From Bog-473 sp963834405 (GTDB lineage: Bacteria > Actinomycetota > Acidimicrobiia > Acidimicrobiales > RAAP-2), in NCBI GenBank assembly GCA_963834405.1, contig CAWIBX010000006.1, positions 310,001 through 374,000 on the forward strand: 64,000 bases of DNA, written 5' to 3'. The notes beneath the pieces are model-generated. The model worked only from the letters and a program-made list of their open reading frames with translations. It made no database searches and was not told the DNA's origin. The first letter of the stretch is position 1. Each line of letters begins with the position of its first letter. This document shows, in pieces, positions 25,599 through 34,063 of the stretch. Position numbers and translations under genes: made by a program.

Positions 25599-26065
25599 CC
25601 GCACAAGAGACGATCTCCGCCATCCTGGGCATCGCGACCATTGCGGTCGCCTTCTGGGTGAACCGGCACCTCTTCGCCGGCCGCGCCGCCGGCCCCGTCA
25701 CCCTGCTCGAGGGCGTGTACTACGTCGTCGGCGTCTGCTCCATCGTCCTCGGCTGGTACTTCAACGTCCGCTACACGCACACCTACCACAACGCCAGCTA
25801 CTGGAACTACACGAAGATGCTCTTCACAAACTGGGCGGCCGACTCGGCGGCGCAGGACTACATCATCGTGAATGTGGTGCTGATGCCGTTGTGGACCATC
25901 GTCGAGGGCGGCCGGCGGGGCCTCAAGTGGGCGTGGATCTTCTTCGTGATGAGCCTCTTCACGAGCCTCGCCTTCTCCATCGCGATGTTCCTCGCCTTCA
26001 TGGAGCGCCAGCTCCGCTACAACAACAAACTGGCTCAGGAGCCGCTCGCCTCCAGCACCGCGTAG
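25595..26065 (+). CDS. Multi-pass membrane protein, DUF2834-like
   Basis: 156 residues from ATG 25595 behind GGAGGAGGAC. Four membrane helices are visible (ETISAILGIATIAVAFW, LEGVYYVVGVCSIVLGWYFN, IIVNVVLMPLWTIVEGG, WAWIFFVMSLFTSLAFSIAM). The block VLGWYFNVRYTHTY and GLKWAWIFF fits DUF2834-type proteins, often found near carotenoid or lipid oxidoreductases. It overlaps the ArsC-like gene at its start and the convergent CrtI-like gene by 31 bases at its end. Confidence 0.7.
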   Translation: MTAQETISAILGIATIAVAFWVNRHLFAGRAAGPVTLLEGVYYVVGVCSIVLGWYFNVRYTHTYHNASYWNYTKMLFTNWAADSAAQDYIIVNVVLMPLWTIVEGGRRGLKWAWIFFVMSLFTSLAFSIAMFLAFMERQLRYNNKLAQEPLASSTA

Positions 26066-27594
26066 CCGCAGTTGTACCCGGGGATGAACGTCACCCCGGG
26101 GCCGCCGTGGCAGCCCGCGCCGCACAGGTAGAGCCCCTCGACCGGCACCGGGTTGTCCGGCCACCCCCGGGGCCCGGGGCGGAACGGGCCCATGAACTCG
26201 GGCTGCAGCAGGCCGTGGGTGAAGTCGCCGCCGGTGCACCCGAACATCAGCTCGTAGGTGTAGGCGGGATAGTTCAGCTGACGCTCGATCAGGTCGGGGA
26301 AGTTGGGCGCCACCCGGGCGATCTTGCGCACAATCCGGTCCGCCATTTCATCGCGCAGCCGCGTCTGCGACTCGCGGTCGGCCCCGATCGGGAGGTAGAA
26401 GGCGAAACTGCTGGCGGCGTGTTTGCCGGGCGGCGCCAGATCGGGCTCGCTGAGCGAGGGGATCTGGATGTTGAACGAGGGCGACTCGGGCACCTCACCC
26501 CGCACGCAGCCCTCGAAGTCGCGTTGCATCTGCTCGGCCGTGCCGAAGAAGGTCACGTTGCGCCCGAGCTCGCTGTCGTTCAGCGCCTCGTAGGGGGCCC
26601 GGTACTCGGGCAGCCCGGACAGCGCGAAGTGCACCTGGAAGTAGGCGGCGCGGTGGTCGATAGCCCTGACGCGTTGGGTGAAGGCGTCGGGCAGCGCGTC
26701 GGCGTCCATGAGGTGGATGAAGGTGGCGGTCGGATCGAGGTTGGACACCACGACCGGGGCGGTCGCGATCCCGCCGTCACCCAGCTCGACGCCGCGGACC
26801 GCGCCGCCGTCGACGACGATGCGAGCGGCCTTGACGTGGCGGCGCAGCTCCCCGCCGTGCCGCTCGAACAGGGCGCAGAGGTGGTCGGCGATCGTCCCCA
26901 GGCCGCCCTTCACCTTCGACATGGTGGCCGTCCCCGGCGACGCCAGCGCGAAGGCGAGGCACAACGCGCTCCCGGGCGAGTAGGGGCCGCGGAAGGTCGA
27001 GTTGACCGACAGGAAGGCCAGCATGCTGCGCACCGGCGCGTGCTTGACCGGGTCGGGCAGGTAGCGGTCGACCACGTCCATGACGCTCCCGAACATGGCG
27101 ATGCGCAGGTTCTCGCGCTCCGCCTCGTTGGTGGCGCTCGCCCACATGTCGTCCAGGGACTTCGGTGGTGTGCGCACGTCGAAGCGGCCGATGGCCCGGG
27201 CCGGCGCCTCGGCCCAGGCCGCCACCTCGGCCATGCCGAGGACGGCCTCGATGCCGAGCGTCTCGCTGAGGTGCTCCAGCAGCCGTTCGGGGTCGGAGTA
27301 GAGGAGGATCGGCGGCTGCTCGCCCTCGTTGATGCTGGCCGACTGCACCTCCGGCTCGTAGATGGGGCACGACGCCAGGTCGAGGTCGGCGTAGATGTCG
27401 TTGGGGACCGGGAACTGGATGGAGCCCGCCAGCTCGAAGCGGTAGCCCCGGATCAGCTCGGTGGTCGAGGCCATCCCGCCGATGAAATGGTTCTTCTCCA
27501 GGCACAGGACGCGCAGGCCACCCCGCGCCATAACCGCGGCCGCGGTCAGGCCGTTGTGGCCGGCGCCGATGACGATGGCGTCGTAGTCGGGCAC
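26035..27594 (-). CDS. CrtI/PYROXD2-like FAD-dependent oxidoreductase
   Basis: 519 residues. The N-terminal dinucleotide-binding loop is AIVIGAGHNGLTAAAVMARG and the C-terminal FAD contact is LYLCGAGCHGGPGVTFIPG, both typical of the phytoene-desaturase superfamily. The HNG variant of the loop and the internal VKGGLGTIADHLCALFERHG point to the PYROXD2/CrtI-like subgroup rather than a known carotenoid desaturase. It may act on a carotenoid, retinoid or lipid. No crtB or crtE gene is nearby. It lies 69 bases downstream of the permease gene on the same strand and could be on the same metal-responsive transcript. Confidence 0.85.
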   Translation of the reverse strand: MPDYDAIVIGAGHNGLTAAAVMARGGLRVLCLEKNHFIGGMASTTELIRGYRFELAGSIQFPVPNDIYADLDLASCPIYEPEVQSASINEGEQPPILLYSDPERLLEHLSETLGIEAVLGMAEVAAWAEAPARAIGRFDVRTPPKSLDDMWASATNEAERENLRIAMFGSVMDVVDRYLPDPVKHAPVRSMLAFLSVNSTFRGPYSPGSALCLAFALASPGTATMSKVKGGLGTIADHLCALFERHGGELRRHVKAARIVVDGGAVRGVELGDGGIATAPVVVSNLDPTATFIHLMDADALPDAFTQRVRAIDHRAAYFQVHFALSGLPEYRAPYEALNDSELGRNVTFFGTAEQMQRDFEGCVRGEVPESPSFNIQIPSLSEPDLAPPGKHAASSFAFYLPIGADRESQTRLRDEMADRIVRKIARVAPNFPDLIERQLNYPAYTYELMFGCTGGDFTHGLLQPEFMGPFRPGPRGWPDNPVPVEGLYLCGAGCHGGPGVTFIPGYNCGYAVLEASGS

Positions 27595-27663
27595 GGCACG
27601 GACTGTAGCGACCCTGCCGCCGGGGTCGCTGCGGTCGGCCCGGGGGGCCGGTGCGGCGCCGGC

Positions 27664-28860
27664 TCAGGCGGCGTGTGCGGCGGGCGCCGCCGCCTCCGCC
27701 CCCGCGTGCGGGTGCAGCCGTCCCCGGGTGCGGTAGAGCCAGTAGAGGACGCCGAACAGCGCGAGGAAGACGAAATTGAGGTAGCTCGTGTAGTTCCACG
27801 AGAACCCGTCGGGCACGATGGTCGACGGCCGGGTCGTCGGCACGATGCCGGCGCCGCGGAACACCGCCTCGGTGATGAGGCCGGCCGCCGACATCAGCGC
27901 CCAGAAGACCGCGAGCATGCGCAGCATCATGCGAGGCCCGTAGTAGCGCCGGTAGATGAACAGCAGGGGAAGGGTGATCAGGTCGGCGAAGATGAACGAC
28001 ACCACGCCGCCGAACGAGATCCCGCCCTTCCACAGCGCGGCGGCCAGGGCCACGTTGCCGATGGAGCACACGCAGGCGATGATCGCGATGAACGGACCGA
28101 CCACCACGTTCTCGACGCTTGTCCAGAAGCCGTGCCCGCTGGCGAAGGCGGCCTGCCACACCGAGGTCGGCACCACCACGGCGAGGAACCCGGCCACCAC
28201 GTACCCCACAACGAGCTCACGGCGGATCATGGTCAGGTCCGCCATGGTGTAAGTGGCGCTGTCGGTCCAGGTGGCCCTCGAGCGGACCCGCGCCGGCCAC
28301 GATGCCGCGGGATCGGGCTCTGAAGCGCCGCCGCCGTGCATGTGCATGTGGTCGTGGTCGTGCTCGCCCGCCTGCGCCGCCGCCGTGAGGTGCTCGCGTG
28401 CCCGCACCACCGCCCGGCCCCGCAGCCACAGGGCGCCGAGGGTCGCCAGCAGCACGATCATGACGATGCCGCCCACGAACTCGGCCACCGCGAATTGCCA
28501 TCCGATCAGCACGAGCAAGACGATGCCCATCTCGATCACCAGGTTGGTCGAGGCGAACATGAAGACCATGGCGGAGACGAAGTCGGCGCCCTTGGTGATC
28601 AGAGACTTCGCCATGGCCGTGGCGGCGTACGAGCACGACGACGACGCCATGCCGTAGCTCGAGGCGCGGAGCACCCCCGGGGCGCGGTGGTTCCCCAGCT
28701 TCCGCTGCATGGCGGCCGGGCTCACGAAGGTCTGGACCCCACCGGCGATCCCGAAGCCGAGCACGAGGGGCCACAGCGTCACCCAGAACATGAAGAAGGC
28801 CTCGCGGAGCGAGCGACCGATGTCCACCAGGAAGGTGGCCGTCCCGACCATTGCGCTCAA
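27664..28860 (-). CDS. Permease of the SO_0444/ArsP-like (DUF318) metal-efflux family
   Basis: 398 residues with eight or more membrane helices in two halves. The first has SYGMASSSCSYAATAMAKSL, the second PFIAIIACVCSIGNVALAAA, the Cys-Ser/Gly motifs that define this family of predicted metal or metalloid exporters. Between the halves is a His-rich cytoplasmic loop, AGEHDHDHMHMHGGG, typical of metal buffering or sensing. It starts seven bases after csoR and is thus in the operon of a CsoR-type repressor. The CsoR context suggests Cu(I) or a similar soft metal; the family is also linked to Zn. Confidence 0.85.
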   Translation of the reverse strand: MSAMVGTATFLVDIGRSLREAFFMFWVTLWPLVLGFGIAGGVQTFVSPAAMQRKLGNHRAPGVLRASSYGMASSSCSYAATAMAKSLITKGADFVSAMVFMFASTNLVIEMGIVLLVLIGWQFAVAEFVGGIVMIVLLATLGALWLRGRAVVRAREHLTAAAQAGEHDHDHMHMHGGGASEPDPAASWPARVRSRATWTDSATYTMADLTMIRRELVVGYVVAGFLAVVVPTSVWQAAFASGHGFWTSVENVVVGPFIAIIACVCSIGNVALAAALWKGGISFGGVVSFIFADLITLPLLFIYRRYYGPRMMLRMLAVFWALMSAAGLITEAVFRGAGIVPTTRPSTIVPDGFSWNYTSYLNFVFLALFGVLYWLYRTRGRLHPHAGAEAAAPAAHAA

Positions 28861-28867
28861 CGCCGGC

Positions 28868-29155
28868 TCAGGACCGCACCAGCCGGCCGATGGCGGCCGA
28901 TGCCTCGCTGAGCTTCTCCGCGGCCTCGTCCCCGCCCTGACGGACGGCGTCGGACACGCAGTGGGCCAGGTGCTCGTCCAGCAGTTGCAGCGCGACCGCC
29001 TGCAGCGCCTTGGTGGCCGCGGAGAACTGCTCGAGGATCTCGATGCAGTAGCGGTCCTCCTCCACCATGCGCTGGAGGCCCCGCACCTGGCCCTCCACCT
29101 TGCGCAGGCGCCGCAGGATCGCGTCCTTGTCGTCGATGTACCCGGGCTGTGCCAC
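28868..29155 (-). CDS. csoR: CsoR/RcnR-family metal-sensing repressor
   Basis: 95 residues from GTG 29155 (MAQPGYIDDKD). The four-helix fold with ILRRLRKVEGQVRGLQRMVE is the family signature. The ligand set C-H-C of copper-sensing CsoR is in place: Cys in EEDRYCIEIL, then His and Cys in LLDEHLAHCV. Formaldehyde sensors of the same fold have a different first-helix residue. It is the first gene of a csoR-permease operon, and a canonical CsoR palindrome lies 30 bases upstream, so it very likely represses itself and the permease, perhaps also the divergent secreted protein. Confidence 0.92.
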   Translation of the reverse strand: MAQPGYIDDKDAILRRLRKVEGQVRGLQRMVEEDRYCIEILEQFSAATKALQAVALQLLDEHLAHCVSDAVRQGGDEAAEKLSEASAAIGRLVRS

Positions 29156-29184
29156 GCCGCACCTCCTCTTTCTTCTTCCCACCT

Positions 29185-29203
29185 TATACCCCCCTAGGGT
29201 ATA
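29185..29203. promoter_or_regulatory. CsoR operator
   Basis: TATACCCCCCTAGGGTATA: arms TATACCC and GGGTATA around a G/C tract, the type of A/T-flanked G-tract palindrome bound by CsoR/RcnR repressors. It lies between csoR (start 29,155) and the divergent gene at 29,339, where it can control both. Perfect symmetry of the seven-base arms makes the call strong. Confidence 0.85.
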
Positions 29204-29243
29204 GGCCAACCCGCACCACCGGCGCGGCGAGCCCCTCGGCAAT

Positions 29244-29299
29244 CCCTCCACCGGTTCGCCCCGTAACGCGATGTGGAGGGCCCGCCTGCGGCCCTTTTT
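29244..29299 (+). promoter_or_regulatory. Attenuator-like leader with mutually exclusive hairpins
   Basis: CCCTCCAC (29,244-29,251) is the exact complement of GTGGAGGG (29,273-29,280). The right arm overlaps AGGGCC (29,277-29,282), which pairs with GGCCCT (29,290-29,295) to make a hairpin followed by a run of five T. The first hairpin prevents the second, so this is antiterminator/terminator geometry, ending 40 bases before the start of the secreted propeller gene. CGGCAATCCCTCC just before it recalls the core of SAM-IV-type riboswitches, but the rest of that consensus is not clear. Confidence 0.5.
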
Positions 29300-29338
29300 C
29301 AGGTGCATGTTCCGGGAATCCCCCTCCAGGAGGTCGCC

Positions 29339-30589
29339 ATGGCACATCCGTCACACCAGTCACACCAGTCCCGCGTCAAGTCCCCGTACCCTCCGGTGCA
29401 GTCTCCGAGCGCCCGGCACCGGCGCGCGCCGGCACGCCGGACCCTCCGGACACTGCGGTCCCTCCGGACCGGCGCGTGCGTCGCGCTCGCCGTGTCCGCC
29501 GCGGCCGGCTTCGCCACCTTGGCCGCCGCCGGCGGCGGCGCGCCGGCCGGCGCCGCGCCGCCGCCCTTCCTGTCGCACTTCCACACCGTGACGAACCTCG
29601 GGACCACCGTTCCCGGCAACGGGGACGTCAACCCCTACGGCATCGTCCAGGTCCCGCAGACCGAGGGCAAGCTGGTGAAGGGCGACACCCTGATCAGCAA
29701 CTTCAACGCCAGCTCCAACCTGCAGGGGACCGGCACCACGATCGTCGAGATGACCCCCCACGGCGCGCAGAGCCTGTTCGCCCAGATCGACCCCAACCAC
29801 CTGCCCGGGCCCTGCCCCGGCGGGGTCGGCCTCACGACCGCGCTCACCGTCATCGGCGACGGCTTCGTCGTCGTCGGGAGCCTCCCCGTGACGGACAACG
29901 GGAACGGGTCGCCCATGCCTGGATGCCTCATCGTCCTCAACAACGAAGGCATGCCCGTCGAGACGATCGCCGGACACGGCATCAACGGACCGTGGGACCT
30001 CACCGCCGCCCACTTCGGCGTCGTCGATGAGCTCTTCGTCACCAACGTGCTCAACAACACCGTGCTCGCCGCGCCGACGCCCGACGGCACCGTCGTGCGC
30101 CTCGACCTCTTCGACTTCGGCGAGCGCGCGCCGATCCTGGTCGGCGCGACCACGATCGCCACCGGTTTCGAGGAGCAGCTCAACGGCAGCGCCCTCGTGA
30201 TCGGCCCCACCGGCGACGCCCTCGGGGCCAACGACACGCTCTACGTGGCCGACTCGCTGATCAACCGCATCGGGGCGATCCCCGACGCCTCCACCCGGCA
30301 TTCCGCCGCCATCAACGGCGGCATCACCGTGTCCGAGGGAGGCTCGCTCAACGACCCGCTCGGCCTGACGCTGGCGCCGAACGGCGACATCATCACCGTC
30401 AACGGGGGCGATCCGAACGCCGTGGAGACCACGCCGTTCGGGAACCAGGTCGACACCGTCCAGCTGGACCCGCTCCCCCAGGGGGCGGCGGGCGGCGACC
30501 TCTTCGGCCTGACCATCCCCCGCGACGGGAACAGCGTCCTGTTCGTGGACGACGGCGACAACACGCTGGAGCGCTTCGGTCCCGGCTAG
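29339..30589 (+). CDS. Secreted beta-propeller (NHL-like) protein
   Basis: 416 residues from ATG 29339 with a strong AGGAGG site. A basic, Ser/Pro-rich N-terminus leads to a signal segment (CVALAVSAAAGFATLAAA) cleaved near GAAPPP. The mature part is built of repeated strands: NPYGIVQVP, ISNFNASSN, NGPWDLTAAH, DELFVTNVLNNTV, NDTLYVADSLINRIGAI, DPLGLTLAPNGDIITVNGGD, GLTIPRDGNSVLFVDDG. These are six-bladed NHL/SGL-like units. Similar proteins occur in many bacteria as exported proteins of unknown activity. It shares its upstream region with csoR and has an attenuator-like leader. Confidence 0.78.
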   Translation: MAHPSHQSHQSRVKSPYPPVQSPSARHRRAPARRTLRTLRSLRTGACVALAVSAAAGFATLAAAGGGAPAGAAPPPFLSHFHTVTNLGTTVPGNGDVNPYGIVQVPQTEGKLVKGDTLISNFNASSNLQGTGTTIVEMTPHGAQSLFAQIDPNHLPGPCPGGVGLTTALTVIGDGFVVVGSLPVTDNGNGSPMPGCLIVLNNEGMPVETIAGHGINGPWDLTAAHFGVVDELFVTNVLNNTVLAAPTPDGTVVRLDLFDFGERAPILVGATTIATGFEEQLNGSALVIGPTGDALGANDTLYVADSLINRIGAIPDASTRHSAAINGGITVSEGGSLNDPLGLTLAPNGDIITVNGGDPNAVETTPFGNQVDTVQLDPLPQGAAGGDLFGLTIPRDGNSVLFVDDGDNTLERFGPG

Positions 30590-30602
30590 ACCGGCCGGGC
30601 GT

Positions 30603-31514
30603 TCACCACGCTCGCTCGAGCGCGGCCCGGTCCCACCCCGCCCGTTCGGCCGCCGCCTCGTACGTGCTCTGCAGGAACGTGAGGAGCACGGTGTCGGGGT
30701 CGGCGGCTGTGCGGACGGTCTCGTAGGGGAGGATGAACTCGCGCAGCTCGGCGTCGTACGCCGCGCCCTCCGGAGCCACAGGCCACTCGGCGTAGCCGTC
30801 CGGCTCGGGGTAGGCGTACGAGTAGAACGACCCCTCGGCGCTGCCACCGGGCCAGAACCCGCAGCTGCTCACCTCGTGGCTGTAGGCCAGCTCCATCACC
30901 CAGTCGGCGCAGTTGGGCGCGCCGCCGGGATGCTTCGGCGCCGGGCGCCCCGAGAAGCGCGTCGTGGCGAGGTCGAGCGCGCCCCAGAAGAAATGGACCG
31001 GGCTCGCCTTGCCGATGAAGCGGTCCCGGAACTGCGTCATGACCCGGTGCGCCTGGACCAACGCCAGCCAGAAGTCGTGCACCGCGGCCGCGTCGTAGTC
31101 GTAGTGCGTCTCGTCCTCGGCGAAGGGGATGGCCTCGACCACTTCGACCGGGCGGCCCAGGATGGAGACGCTGATGCCGAGGTCACCGAGCGCCGCCATC
31201 GTCGCCTCGTAGAAGCGTGCAACCGACTGTGGCTCCAGAAGGACCTCCGCGTGCTGGCCGTCCGTGGTACGCAACCCGAGGCGATGGTCGACGAGGTCGA
31301 ACTCCATCTCCAGCCCGAGGTCGCCGGCGTGCGTCAGCGAGGTCGTCAACCCGCGGCTCGAGACGTAGAACGGCACCTGCCACCAGTGGTTCCTCATCGG
31401 CTCGAGCGCCAGCCGGACCTTGCCCACGATCTGGGTCCACATGTGGAAGGTCGTGCGCGTGTCCTCCCAGCGCGAGAGCGTCAACTGGGGCCAGTTGTCC
31501 TTGGCGTCGGTCAC
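30603..31514 (-). CDS. DUF5996 family protein
   Basis: 303 residues, soluble. WPQLTLSRWEDTRTTFHMWT, then NHWWQVPFYVSSRGLTTSL, MEFDLVDHRLGLRT, FFWGALDLATTRFSGRPAP and the C-terminal SCGFWPG with FYSYAYPEP match the layout of DUF5996, a widespread family of unknown function with many conserved Trp/Phe and one Cys. The gene ends 13 bases from the convergent propeller gene. No catalytic function can be assigned. Confidence 0.78.
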   Translation of the reverse strand: MTDAKDNWPQLTLSRWEDTRTTFHMWTQIVGKVRLALEPMRNHWWQVPFYVSSRGLTTSLTHAGDLGLEMEFDLVDHRLGLRTTDGQHAEVLLEPQSVARFYEATMAALGDLGISVSILGRPVEVVEAIPFAEDETHYDYDAAAVHDFWLALVQAHRVMTQFRDRFIGKASPVHFFWGALDLATTRFSGRPAPKHPGGAPNCADWVMELAYSHEVSSCGFWPGGSAEGSFYSYAYPEPDGYAEWPVAPEGAAYDAELREFILPYETVRTAADPDTVLLTFLQSTYEAAAERAGWDRAALERAW

Positions 31515-31581
31515 CCGGCCTCCTTCCTCAGCCTACGCGCTGCGGCGCATGCCGAGCCGCTCGGTCTCCCGGTCGCGCCGA

Positions 31582-32391
31582 TCAGCCGCTGGGTTGCAGC
31601 GTGACGGCGGCGTCGGGCTCCACGACGTGGAAGCTGAAGCTCTCCTCGAGATACAGACGGACGACGTCGGCGTCGTGGTCGCTGTACCCGATGGAGATGT
31701 CCTGTCCGCAGTCGAGCACGAAGTCCCCGCCGCGCAGGCTGAGCACCACGCCCCCCTGCACCCCCGGAGCCCAGACGAGCGGGCCGCCCAGGATGTCGCG
31801 CAGGTGGTCGAAGAGCAGATGGCCGCCGTGCTCGTCGGTCTCGACGATGCTCGTGTAGATCTCGGGGCCGATGGCGAGCCCGTAGGGCCCGCCGATGCCC
31901 GAGCGGCGGAGCACATCGGTCGCCTGCGCCACCACCTTCGGGTATTGCTCAACGTCCGCCTCTATCGCGATCGGCGGATGCGAGCTGGACTCGGTGATCC
32001 CGAGCATCCCTGCGGATGCATAGCCGTGGAAGACGGTCACGTTCTCGCCCAAGGAGATCTGGCGCACCGCATCGTCCAGCTCGCGCAGCTCTATGTTGCT
32101 CGCGCCGCGGTCGGCGTCGTCGAGCTCCGGCCGCGAGACACGGAACTCCGCCCGCAGCTCGACGAGCGGCAGGACGCGGCGCTGCATGGCGGAGACGCCC
32201 TCCGTCGGGCTCGACACCTCGCTCACCCGGCCCAGGTCGGTGGCCGAATGCCCCCACCCGTGGGGGCCGCTGAGGTCGACGAGCTTGCGGGCGGCCAGCT
32301 GGGTGGCGAGCCGCCCCTTGGCCTCGTCCTCTATTTGGGACCAGGCCGCTTCGGAAATCGGTGCGAGATCGCGGTAGAGATGATCCATCAC
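31582..32391 (-). CDS. Encapsulin shell protein (family 1)
   Basis: 269 residues, the usual size of HK97-fold encapsulin shells (linocin M18/CFP29 group). Markers: YRDLAPISEAAWSQIEDEA, ARKLVDLSGPHGWGHSATDL, then DDAVRQISLGENVTVFHGY, and GPYGLAIGPEIYTSI, with C-terminal GQDISIGYSDHD and FHVVEPDAAV. The shell self-assembles into an icosahedral nanocompartment. Its start overlaps the stop of the upstream ferritin-like gene (ATGA), so cargo and shell are made together. Firm call. Confidence 0.95.
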   Translation of the reverse strand: MMDHLYRDLAPISEAAWSQIEDEAKGRLATQLAARKLVDLSGPHGWGHSATDLGRVSEVSSPTEGVSAMQRRVLPLVELRAEFRVSRPELDDADRGASNIELRELDDAVRQISLGENVTVFHGYASAGMLGITESSSHPPIAIEADVEQYPKVVAQATDVLRRSGIGGPYGLAIGPEIYTSIVETDEHGGHLLFDHLRDILGGPLVWAPGVQGGVVLSLRGGDFVLDCGQDISIGYSDHDADVVRLYLEESFSFHVVEPDAAVTLQPSG

Positions 32392-32756
32392 TCACGCCCT
32401 CGCAGGCTGCCGATGCCGAGCGAGCCGGGCGCGACGAGCGCGTCCTCTCCGCCGGCCTCGGCCTCGGCCTCGACCTCGGTCACGGGCTCGGTCGTGAAGA
32501 GGTAGGTGCGGAGATGGCGGTCCAGCACCGGGTCGCGCCTCCGCAGCCACTCGAGCGTCATGGAAGCGTGCTCCTTCTCCTCGTCCCGGTTGTGGGCGAG
32601 GACGTCGGCCAGGCTCGAGTCCTGGGTCGCGTGCACCCGCTGGTCGTACCAATCGACGGCTTCGAGCTCCTCAATGAGAGACGCGAACGCCCGGTGGCGG
32701 TCGATCGTCTCCTCGCCGAGCAGCTCGGCCGCCTCGTGGAGGCCTTCGCTCGCCAT
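32388..32756 (-). CDS. Encapsulated ferritin-like protein with cargo-loading peptide
   Basis: 122 residues from ATG 32756. HRAFASLIEELEAVDWYDQR and HNRDEEKEHASMTLEWLRRR give the Glu/Tyr/His iron ligands of EncFtn (ferroxidase formed at the dimer interface). A Glu/Ala linker follows, then the targeting peptide SLGIGSLRG at the extreme C-terminus, which docks inside encapsulin shells. With the shell gene it forms an iron-storage compartment that detoxifies Fe2+ and peroxide. The gene is first in the two-gene operon. Confidence 0.93.
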   Translation of the reverse strand: MASEGLHEAAELLGEETIDRHRAFASLIEELEAVDWYDQRVHATQDSSLADVLAHNRDEEKEHASMTLEWLRRRDPVLDRHLRTYLFTTEPVTEVEAEAEAGGEDALVAPGSLGIGSLRGRE

Positions 32757-32935
32757 GGTCTCGTCTCTCCTCGGGGTCCGGGTCACTCCCTCCGACGGGA
32801 GCGACGTCGCCGTCAGTATGCAATACCCGCTGGTTCTTTTCCCGCCCGAGTGCCCATCCGAAACCCGGACCGCAGCCTGCCCGGTCCGGCCGCCCGGGGC
32901 CAGGCAGGGCAGAATGGGGAAAGGAGGTGTCGAGG

Positions 32936-34022
32936 ATGGCGATGGGCAACCGTCCGGAGGTGAAGACGGCGCCGGCTCCGATCGTCGCGCTCGACGTAAA
33001 CCTGATGGCACAACAGCTTGCCACTGCGATGGCCCGCGTTCCGTTTCGCCATCCTCTTTCGGGTGATTCCTCACCGGCGACGAACTTGGCCATTTCCGTG
33101 ACCCGCGAATTCATCGCGCGCCTTCATGGGCTATTCCTCGTCGTTGCGGATCCCGGAGTTCCGGTCGCTCGAGCTCGTGATGGACAACGTCTGCAAGGTG
33201 ATCATGCCGCCCTTCGTCCGGTCGCTCGACGTCGAGAGCCATCCGATGGAGCTCGGTGGCGTACCGGGAATCCTCTACCGGCCACGCCACACGGATCCGG
33301 TCGGAGGCCTGCTCTATTTGCACGGTGGCGGTTACATCGGGACGTCCCCCCAGATGTACGCCTTCTTCACCGCTCGGGTATGCCGCGACACGGACTGCGC
33401 GGTATTCGTCGCCGACTACAGACTCGCGCCCGAGTTCCCGTTCCCGGCCGGCGCGGAGGACGCCGCGGCCGTGTACGCGGACATCGTCGAACGGGGCGTC
33501 CCGCCCGAGCGCATCTTTTTGGCTGGGGACTCGGGTGGTGGGGGGCTGGCCACCACGCTCATGCTCCAGTGCCGTGACCTCATGCTCCCCGGCCGGCCCG
33601 CCGGACTCGTGCTGTTCTCACCCGAGGTGGACCTCCTGCTCGACGAGCCGTCCATCACGGAGAATGCCCCGCGCGACATCCTGCCCTGGAACATCCCGAC
33701 GGCTGCCTACCTGCACGGAATCGACCCAACCAGCGCGGAGGTGTCCCCTCTCACCGCAGACCTCTCGGGCTTCCCGCCCACTTGCGTGACGTGGGGCGGC
33801 GACGAGATGTTCCGAGATTCGATCCGGGGCTACGTCGATCGTCTCCGCGTGGCCGGGGTGCCCACCGAGGCCCAGGAGTTTCCGGGGATGTTCCACGTCT
33901 TCCAGATCCTGATGCCCTGGGCGGACTCCAGTCGGGCAGCCTTCCGGCTGGTGCGGAGCTTCATCCACAAGATCGTGGCGGACGCACCGCCCCTGGCCAA
34001 GAAGAACTGGTACGAGGGCTGA
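32936..34022 (+). pseudogene. HSL-type alpha/beta hydrolase, one frameshift near its N-terminus
   Basis: Esterase of the hormone-sensitive-lipase group. Catalytic features lie in the intact part from 33,126: LYLHGGGYIG (oxyanion), LAGDSGGGGL (nucleophile Ser), GGDEMF (acid) and GMFHVFQ (His). Upstream, a perfect AAGGAGGTG site precedes ATG 32936, and that frame (NLAISVTREFI) reads into AFMGYSSSLRIPEFRS only if the frame changes at the CGCGCG run around 33,115-33,120. The conserved NLxxxVTREFIRAFMGYSSS wording suggests one ~361-residue protein. The frameshift may be an error; otherwise ATG 33126 gives a 298-residue product. Confidence 0.72.
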
Positions 34023-34063
34023 CGGGCTGACTCCCCTATCAACCGGCGCCGAAGGAGGAAAAA

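Noticed and set aside
25456..28323. A 955-codon open frame antisense to the CrtI-like and permease genes
   Set aside because: No domain-like sequence; full-length support exists for the genes on the opposite strand.
29205..29338. SAM-IV riboswitch as a firm identity for the leader
   Set aside because: Only the CGGCAATCCCTCCAC part resembles the consensus; the pseudoknot and flanking core could not be seen. Kept as attenuator-like only. A covariance-model search would decide.
32936..33577. Separate 210-residue protein upstream of the hydrolase
   Set aside because: Its first half is the N-terminus of the hydrolase family and its second half is a shadow frame; one frameshifted gene explains both.
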